NCBI GenBank assembly: GCA_047967505.1
Contig: CM106539.1
Direction: 5' to 3' (one strand)
DNA from: Dipteris shenzhenensis
Taxonomy: Eukaryota > Polypodiophyta > Polypodiopsida > Gleicheniales
DNA: 64,000 nt
Shown here: in pieces, positions 56,801 through 64,000 of the stretch
How the letters are laid out: every line of letters begins with the position of its first letter
How positions within the stretch are numbered: position 1 is the stretch's first letter
Program-made: the position numbers and the translations under genes
The notes under the pieces: generated by a model
Database searches by the model: none
Seen by the model: the letters and a program-made list of their open reading frames with translations, nothing else
Told to the model about the DNA's origin: nothing

Positions 56801-58600
56801 AACATGAACCGAGCATGAACCTAGTTAAGTACATCTCAACATGTATGCTTAGATTAGATCTGAGAGAGTGAATGTCGCTAGAAACAGCTCATTGGCTATT
56901 TTTATCAAGGAACACTGATGCTATAGCTGCATCCAGCCGCTGGAAGAAATCGACTGTAACATCGGCCTGTGCTAGTGTTTGTACTTTCTGGCACAACCAT
57001 TTATGAGAAAAATATATAGGGACTTGGATTTTCAATTGTTGCATCTATTGATAGCTCCAATTATTTGCAAATTCCAACACATTTTTCTCTAGTTAAATTT
57101 AACATTGTATTCTCCCCCCCCCCCTCCCTCTCCCTAAATGAAAACATTTTGCGACATTTCTTATATGCTCTGTTGCAAATGACAAGAGTTTTCAATGAAC
57201 TACCATCTTCTAAACCTGGAAGAAATATGTATCATTTTGCAAGTAAAATGCCTAGTCAGGAGAAGGTGTCTTTCTATACATCTTGGAAAACGTAAATCGT
57301 CAAAAGATATTTGAAAAACACAAAATTGCAAAGAAAACTAAGGTTTATTCGCTTGATGATTTCCTTGGATACTTTAGAAAAGTCACGTTGGCTTTAGTAT
57401 AAGTGCCACAAAGAATATCTTTGCGAGATTTTCTATTACAATCTAGTTTCTTAGAAAGTCCAATTATATCAAAATTATGCGTTAGGAAGAATGACGGGAT
57501 GCTTTCTAGTGTCTTAACTATTTGACGTGCGTACTTCTTGATAAGCACATCAGTTGAGGAATTGTGTAATCTCCAACGCTTGCTTGAAGATTATACACAA
57601 GGAATAGATGTTGGGCATACCTTGTATAGATTTTTGATTGTTATGATGCTATGGAGTGATGATGGTAGACATGCTAAGATTAAAAGTGCGAAAACTATAG
57701 AGATCTCGACATCATCTTTGGATTCGGATGGTGTAAAGGCTAATCAATACACACAAATTTCAGAGATGTTGATATACTTGGGATTTTTATATAGGCCTAA
57801 TTTACTATACTATGGTTTCATGCTATTAAGATTTAGGGATATGCCCATAGCAAATCTTTGGATACTTGCAGGACAAGTAGTTCTTAGAAGATAAAGAATA
57901 ACAGATGCTACTCTATCCTACGATGGATCTATACCAAGTATACAAGCTCATAACAGTGTTTCATGATTAGGGGGGTGCATTCTCTTGCTATCACTATTTG
58001 GTTGTTTCTTTCACTTGGTTGTCGGAAAGAGATTACAAACCCCAAAGATGAATACCACCTGCATGGTCTTTTAATGGCATCAAATTTATGGAGGCTTTGT
58101 ACTTTATAGGGTTTCAATAGGTAAGCGTGCTTCAAATATATAGTAGCGATTACAACTCAATAAAAATTGTGTGGGTATTAGTGAATGACACTATGAGGTA
58201 GTTGCGGTACCAATTTATGGCTCCGTTGTTGGTGGATATGTTAAGGGAAAGGAAAGTGCAACTAGAGAGCAGTGCCAGTGATTTTGCACTTGGCAATGTC
58301 GTTTACAAAGATGTTGACTAAGAGGAGAGCATGGAGCTATGTAGGCAACTTGGTTTCCATGATTTTTTGGTAGTAGTGAAGTTTAATAGGCATACATAGA
58401 GATCCTTAACTAGTATTGTATGCTTAACTTATATGGATAAAGCTTTGGACTTACTTGTATTGGCAATGCATCAAGACTATTGACTGATGGAATTTTGTAT
58501 GCTTGTTAAACAACAACAAGAAAATGAATCTCAACTTCCAACTATCTTGATTTTTTCTATTAATATATAAGAGTTGTTTGGTGTATTTATTGTTGAGATA
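56801..58600. other. No recognised gene; one coding-like frame
   Basis: The frame 57538-57894 (SVEELCNLQRLLEDYTQGID, then IEISTSSLDSDGVKANQYTQ) has protein-like composition and lies upstream of the OB-fold-like relic on the same strand. No family was recognised. The rest shows nothing. Confidence 0.3.
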
Positions 58601-58929
58601 TTATAAATAAATCCTTTTGTTCCACATGAATGTTCATTCTATCTTGCTATCAATGGTTGGTGTGAATATTTGTGTAGTGCTCAAAGATGTCTACTGGTGG
58701 GAAAGAAGTGCCAGCAATAGTAGAGAAAATATCAGCAGCCAATCTAGAGAAAAAAACCACCAAAAGGGCAACTTTCAAGTCATCAAATATAAGAATAGAA
58801 ACTGGTTACACAATGCCAAGTAACAAATCACAAAAAAGATAAGCTTCACAAAAAAGATAAGCTTCCGAGTTGCAAGTTATAAAGATAAAGGATATAGTTC
58901 AAAACATGCAAAGTGTAATAGTTGAAGGC

Positions 58930-59391
58930 TTGGCTTTAAATCGTTATGGCACATATGACATAAATAAAAACTCATCATACTCCAACATAAGAGCATAATT
59001 AACTAACAGATATGGTCTTACCATAATTACATTGCAACTAGATAAGGCCATTATTGCTAAACACGAAGAATTAATTAAACCAGCAAGCTACATAAGAATT
59101 GAAAACTTTTGGACTTCTAAGAAAAAATTCGAATGGGACAAAGGTGATTTAAGCTTTACATTAAAAATAACAAGAAGTACACTTATCACACTGGTGCCAA
59201 GACGAGCAATTGAATTGAGGTTTTATGAAAATGCATTAATAGCAGAGCTATTGCAAAATTCGGACCCATACCCAACTGGTACAATTGTAGTTATTGTGAT
59301 TTTGGAAGCTGCTGGAACACACAAAAGTGAAAGAGTTTCAACTCCCTATCTAAAACTTGCTGATGGAACAGATGCAAATGACTGCACAATT
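58930..59391 (+). pseudogene. OB-fold-like (possibly RPA-related) relic, exon A
   Basis: The frame containing 59032-59391 reads LDKAIIAKHEELIKPASYIR, IENFWTSKKKFEWDKGDLSF, TLKITRSTLITLVPRRAIEL, YPTGTIVVIVILEAAG and YLKLADGTDANDCTI. It ends at a strong donor, ATT|GTAAGT. The alternating beta-type pattern, the D.TD.NDCTI strand and the continuation in exon B look like a single-strand-DNA-binding OB fold of the replication protein A kind. I hold this only as likely. Upstream the same frame has stops. Confidence 0.4.
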
Positions 59392-59538
59392 GTAAGTACT
59401 CATTCTATGGCATCAATTTCCTTGCTTCTTATAGTGTCCTTTCCTCTCTCTAATTATTGACTAACAATTTCAATTTCTTTTTCTTTAACCACTCTCTCTC
59501 TCTTTATCTCCCTCCTCAATTACTTCATTTCCATGCAG
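59392..59538 (+). other. Intron of the OB-fold-like relic
   Basis: 147 bases from GTAAGT to a pyrimidine-rich tract ending CCATGCAG, phase 0. Reading continues sensibly across it, which supports a genuine spliced gene rather than a retrocopy. Confidence 0.55.
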
Positions 59539-60318
59539 TTAACATTTTACAATGACCATGAACATATCAAATAGGAAATGCTTTCTCTGTTAAATGATGG
59601 GTGGCCTTCTCTATATGTGATGAAGAATGTGACAACAGGAAAGTACACCACAAAGAAAAAGTTATAGTTTGCAAGCTATTAAATAGCAACCCCAGTAACT
59701 AATCCACCTACAATATAAAGTTAACTGAGGGTTGCCAACATTATGTAGGCCAAGAAAGAAACATTGAATATATGAGTGGCAATACAACTTGCAACAATCA
59801 ATGATTGGAAGACTTAGGTAAATATCGAAAAGAAATAATTAAGTTTCACATTCTTGTTTCTACAGGTATATGGTGAATTGACATTTGCTCAAACTTCTTG
59901 CCCATTCTTTGTTACATGTTCATTTTGCAAGGTACCAAGCAGCTTGCAGAAACATACAAGAGCATTTTCAGTTTTATGTGTTGCAACAGTTTGCAAGTTT
60001 TGTGTTGTCTTTTCATGGTAATGACAATGAAGCAATAAACTTCGTGCAAACATATGTGCCTTTGGATTTCATATATGAACAACATGGAATGTTCACTTAT
60101 ATTGAATACTTTGCATGAATGGGAATTCCAGAATGTGATGGAAGATTGCAAGGTGATCATTTTGCTACCTTTTGCATTTCTAAACTCCTTGAACAAACAA
60201 TACATGTGTGGTAAATTGTGGAAAAAAAGGTGTATTTGAAATTTGGAGAGAAATATTGTTGGTATATGTGCAATGCCCACCATTCATACGTAACCACCAA
60301 TGTTCCATAGTGCTCTTT
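59539..60318 (+). pseudogene. OB-fold-like relic, later exons, cut by the LTR of copia element 4
   Basis: Exon B (59539-59817) reads LTFYNDHEHIK, TAG, EMLSLLNDGWPSLYVMKNVT and TGKYTTKKKL, TAG, FASY. This is the strand order expected after D.TDANDCTI in an OB fold. A possible second intron is 59818-59875 (GTAAAT...TACAG). Exon C starts VYGELTFAQTSC and contains clustered cysteines (CSFCKVP, CVATVCKFC), which could be part of a zinc ribbon as in the RPA large subunit. The sequence stops matching anything at 60319, where the element 4 LTR begins. The TAG stops are again where Gln fits. Confidence 0.35.
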
Positions 60319-61035
60319 TGTAAGGCCCCCATTATGAGGAGAAGCCATGGTGTGGACATTGGTAGGATCCTAGTTTTGACACTAGATGAGGTCTTATGGT
60401 GACTGTTTTGATGGTTAGGAGATGGTAGAAGGATCAATGTACTCCTCGGGGGTTTGAGGGCAGCGCCCCCGATCCTGGAGTTCTGGGGGCAATGCCCCTA
60501 GCGAGGGTTCAACGACAACGCCCCCAATGGGGGTGTGGGGGCAACACCCCCAACAGCGAGGTTCGGGGTCTGGAACGGTGGGGTCCGCAACGATATGCCC
60601 TCTATTGCATGCATGCAATCATTTGCATTTGATTTTGCCCTCGCACGCGTGATCGATGATCGGTGGTCAATGGTCTTTGGCTGGTGGTGAAACTCAAGCA
60701 ACATGTGCCACCATCCTTGCACTTAGTCGCACACTATGCTAAGTCAATATGCATGTGCCACCGCCAACCCACCATTGTGGTGGAATTGGTCTACTACAAA
60801 GGGCTATATAAAGAGGCCACTTCTCAAGCCTCAACATCGAATGCCAATACCCCTACCTCCAATCCTTCTCTATCCAGAGTCTATCTAGATCGCCATCGAA
60901 GCTCTACTGGCGGGTGGACAACACCATTAGCTGTATTTGATATGAAATTTTTATTTAGATCTATTGTGTTTATCGTCTTATTATTGTACTATCATCGTTG
61001 TCAAACAACCTCTCCACTGCATTGTATTTCTACAT
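60319..61035 (+). repeat. 5' LTR of copia element 4 (TGTAAG family)
   Basis: It starts tgtaaggcccccattatgag and ends TTCTACA, directly before the primer site; the start matches the element 2 LTR at 20517. A TATA box (ctatataaag) lies at 60804-60813. An internal GC-rich stretch at 60440-60580 has repeated ggcaacgcccccaa type phrases, which could explain the greater length (717 against 638 bp). Confidence 0.85.
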
Positions 61036-61052
61036 GGTATCAGAACACTAGG
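61036..61052 (+). other. Primer-binding site of copia element 4
   Basis: The sequence tggtatcagaacactag follows the LTR. It differs from the usual tggtatcagagc at one base (AGAA for AGAG). Confidence 0.85.
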
Positions 61053-61118
61053 GGCTTTGAGTGGCGATAGTGCAAGAAACGCCGTTGCAATAAAGCTTTG
61101 GTGTGACGACTGCTGCTG

Positions 61119-64000
61119 ATGGCTCCTGCTCCAACGATTCGGATTTGACCACATGCCTTCACGAAAGAAAAACTTAATGGCACAAACTACACTCTTTGGA
61201 AGTTCAAAATAAGTGCAATTCTAGACTCATATGAGCTGCTGAAGACCATTCTCGGGAGTGATCCAGAACCAATTGGCACTGTCGATCCTGTAAATCCTAG
61301 CAACATAATTCCCCCTGATGCTACTCTTCTTCGAGCATGGAAGCAGCACAATGCTGATGCACTTTGTGCCATCATCACAAGTGTATCTGATTCGATTTTC
61401 ACATTGATTCAACACACGTCTAAAGCATCCCAAGCTTGGAACATCTTGAAGAACCAATATGAGACTCGGAATCACACACAAATTCAAAATCTAGAGAATC
61501 AACTTGTTGCCAAAAAGCTTGCAGAAGGGGAGTCAGTTGAGACATTCATCATCATGAGGATCAAGAATCTACGTGATCAAATGGCTGTTATGGGCATTGC
61601 AAAGACTAGCGAAGAGCTAGCTCAGAGGTGCATACGAATTCTTCCACATAAATTTGAGAGTTTGGTAACTGCTGCCCTTAACACTCAAGTTCAAACTCCT
61701 ACACTTAGCTTTGAAGAACTTTGTACATTATTACTTGAGGAGGAGATGCAGCTCAAGAGTCGTGATGGTGGGAGCGATGCTACTTTCACTACTTTTACCA
61801 AAGGAAGAAGTGCCAATCCTTCTGAAAGGAAGAAGCTAAAGAAGAAGAAGTTTCAAGGGTCGTGTTACTACTGTAGCAAGAAAGGTCATGCTGCAAAAGA
61901 TTGCAGAAAGAAGCAATATGATGAGAAGAACGGGACCTTGAAAGCTTCCTGGAAGGGCAAGGACACTATCAACAACGCTGAAGTTGAGCTTGAGCTGTTT
62001 GTGGCTATTGAGGAGATGTGCTCCATGGCTCAATCTTCACCAAGCAACACTTAATGGTGGGTATTGGATAGCAGTGAAACCCGACACATGACAGGTACGA
62101 ACGAGTGGTATAGTTCTCTTCAGCCTCTATAAGAACCCACAAATGTTGTGGTTGGGAATGATGCAAAATGTGCAGTTCAAGGGACCAGTACCATCTCATT
62201 TGTGGTAGCCAATGGTGAGTCTGAGAAGCAATCTGATGTACTATTTGTTCCTCAAATCAAAAGAAATCTACTTTCTGTTGCTGCTATAACTGATCAAGAT
62301 CTAGAAGTTCGCTTCAGGAAATCTGAAGCCCAATTATTAGATGCAAAGGGCAATGTTGTGGGCACAGGTTCTAGGAGAAACAACTTGTATGAGCACGCTG
62401 CACTTTTAGTCACTTCAGATTTGGAGACAGGAAGGCTTTGGCATGAGTGGTTTGGCCACATCGGCTATGCTATGCTAAAGGAAATGCAAACGAAAGGTAT
62501 GGTTGCACATTTGCCTGCAATGACAAGTAATGGGGAGCCTTGTGAAGCTTGTTTGATGGGCAAGCAAGCAAGGAAGCCATTTCCACAAGAGACCAAAAAT
62601 CGAGCAAAGGCACCTCTAGAGCTGGTACATGTTGATCTCTGTGGTAATATGTCTACTACTGCTTTGGGTGGATCTCTCTACTTTATGCTAATAGTTGACG
62701 ATTTTAGTAGAAAGATGTGGGTGTATTTCCTTCGGGTAAGGCTCAAGCTCTTGAAAAGTTTAAAATGTGGCACAAGCTTGTAGAAAATGAAACAAGGAAG
62801 AAGGTCAAGAAGTTTCACACCGATCGAGGAGGAGAGTTCACGTCAAAGGAATTTGACAATTATTGCAATGAACATGGCATTAAGTGGCAACTTACTGTTC
62901 CCCATACTCCTCAACAAAATCCTATTGTAGAACGTTAGAATCAAACAGTTGTTGAGATGGGATGCTGCATGTTGAAGGTAAAAGGGCTTCCCAACACATT
63001 CTAGGAGGCAATAAATACAACTGTCTATATTCTCAATCGGTGCTATACAAAGGCTCTCAAAGGGGTGACTCCACAAGAGGCATACTCGGGTAAAAAACCT
63101 TCAATTTCTCATTTTCATACATTTGGATGTGAGTGTTATGCACACATTCCAGATGCAGTAAGAACCAAAGTAGATTCTAAGAGCAAGAAATGTATCTTCT
63201 TGGGATATAGCATGGAGTCAAAGGCCTATCGACTCTATGATGTAAAGGAAAAGAAGATCATGTTGTAAGCTGAGATGTGGTGTTTGTTGAATGACCACAC
63301 TCAGTGGTGGATACAACTCCAGCCACTCCATCAACTAAAGAAATAACTCGCCATTTGCCTACCCAAAAGTATGAAGAAAGTATTAAGGAGAAGGTGTTTT
63401 CTGATAGTGAGGACCAAGAAATCTAGTTGTTGCACCAATCACACCACAACAAGGCCACAACCAAGGTGGGTGCATCACCTCTTTAATGATTAGAACCCAG
63501 AATCTATGCAAGAAAGTCCAAAACCCAATGGACCTCGAAGATCAAAGAGAATAGAGGAGCAATGCCGATCAACTGATCTCATAGTCAACATGGCCTTGAT
63601 GGTTGAGATTATGGAGATAGTCAAGGAGCCAACAAACTTGGAGAAGGCATTGGCAGATCCAAAATGGAAGGTGGCTATGCAATCAAAATATGACATCATA
63701 ATGAAGAACGACACTTGGGAACTTGTAAATTGACTTGCAAAGAGAAAGGTAATTGGTATAAAGTGGGTATGGAAGGCCAAATATAAAGTTGATGGTAGTC
63801 TAGAAAAGTATAAAGCTCATCTTGTTGCACAAGGCTTATCACAAGTGGAAGGTTTTGATGTAAGTGAAACTTTTGCACTTACAGCCAAAATGACCACTAG
63901 TGCTTGCTATGGCTGCTCATAACAAATGGATGTTAAGTCTACATTCTTGAATGGGCATCTCAAGGAGGAGGTGTATGTAGCTCAACCACCAGGTTTTGAG
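61119..64000 (+). pseudogene. Copia element 4 gag-pol, interrupted (truncated by the window end)
   Basis: The gag start is ATG 61119 (MAPAPTIRI), with TGA at 61146 where CGA is likely. Gag continues in that frame (LNGTNYTLWKFKI) to TAA 62052 and has the zinc knuckle CYYCSKKGHAAKDC. The protease reads WWVLDSSETRHMTG, where the usual DSGA has Gly changed to Ser and Ala to Glu, so the active site is damaged. Integrase shows LWHEWFGHI, CEACLMGKQARKPF, VHVDLCG and LIVDDFSRK; after a frameshift near 62740 it has FHTDRGGEF and IVER followed by TAG. Further stops lie at 63003 and 63266. Reverse transcriptase begins near 63750 (VIGIKWVWKAKYKVDGSLEK, QMDVKSTFLNGHL) and is cut at 64000. Confidence 0.9.

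Larger units (their letters stand above)
60319..64000 (+). mobile_element. Copia element 4: Ty1/copia retrotransposon, runs off the window end
   Basis: A 717-bp LTR is followed by a primer site, gag, protease, integrase and the start of reverse transcriptase, all in copia order. The window ends within reverse transcriptase, so the 3' LTR and target duplication cannot be checked. LTR ends and gag match element 2 closely, so both belong to one family. Multiple stops and frameshifts show it is inactive. Confidence 0.92.

Noticed and set aside
1-64000. CRISPR arrays, bacterial operons or phage genes
   Set aside because: Repeats lack uniform repeat-spacer structure, and the introns and LTR elements show nuclear plant DNA.

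Overview
The window looks like intergenic and accessory DNA from a large, repeat-rich land-plant nuclear genome. Evidence: several Ty1/copia retrotransposons with initiator-tRNA-type primer sites, Ty3/gypsy and other retroelement debris, plant-type GT-AG introns in gene relics, long microsatellites, and one small DnaJ gene whose N-terminus looks like a chloroplast transit peptide. The protein relic on the minus strand at 17.8-20.4 kb resembles the DUF7869 type, which I associate with mosses, lycophytes and ferns. I therefore lean weakly toward a non-flowering plant; the sequence alone does not settle it.

Layout. 0-0.5 kb: copia gag relic (-), repeated with its flank at 55.3-56.8 kb. 1.4-1.9 kb: C-rich array with palindromic units, split by copia element 1 (1936-6886, 352-bp LTRs, target duplication gattg). 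7.4-10.2 kb: gag relics (-). 11.3-12.6 kb: palindromic minisatellite. 13.4-15.7 kb: unrecognised decayed coding region (-). 17.8-20.4 kb: DUF7869/DDE-like gene relic (-). 20.5-24.3 kb: copia element 2, with LTRs of two unrelated families. 24.3-24.75 kb: plant transposon-protein fragment (-). 24.8-25.5 kb: second palindromic minisatellite, with two arms of opposite orientation. 26.6-29.7 kb: FCP1-like phosphatase and SET-domain coding regions, damaged. 30.8-32.1 kb: Ty3/gypsy relic (-) in which a retropepsin lies downstream of integrase. 33.17-39.06 kb: young copia element 3 (-), 181-bp LTRs differing at one base, target duplication gtatt, inserted in a coding-like reading frame. 39-51 kb: mostly non-coding, with tandem duplications and microsatellites. 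52.0-52.6 kb: intact chloroplast-type DnaJ gene. 53-56 kb: tandem duplications, a long hairpin and the second gag relic. 57.5-60.3 kb: intron-bearing relic with a possible OB-fold (RPA-like), cut by the 5' LTR of copia element 4, which runs off the window end at 64000.

The DnaJ gene is the only protein gene that looks intact. Nearly everything else is mobile-element sequence at different stages of decay. In the decayed copia frames most stops are TAG where related proteins have glutamine (CAG), with some TGA for arginine (CGA). The two LTRs of element 1 show the same CAG/TAG difference directly. This fits C-to-T decay of methylated CHG and CG sites. No rRNA, tRNA or CRISPR array was seen.
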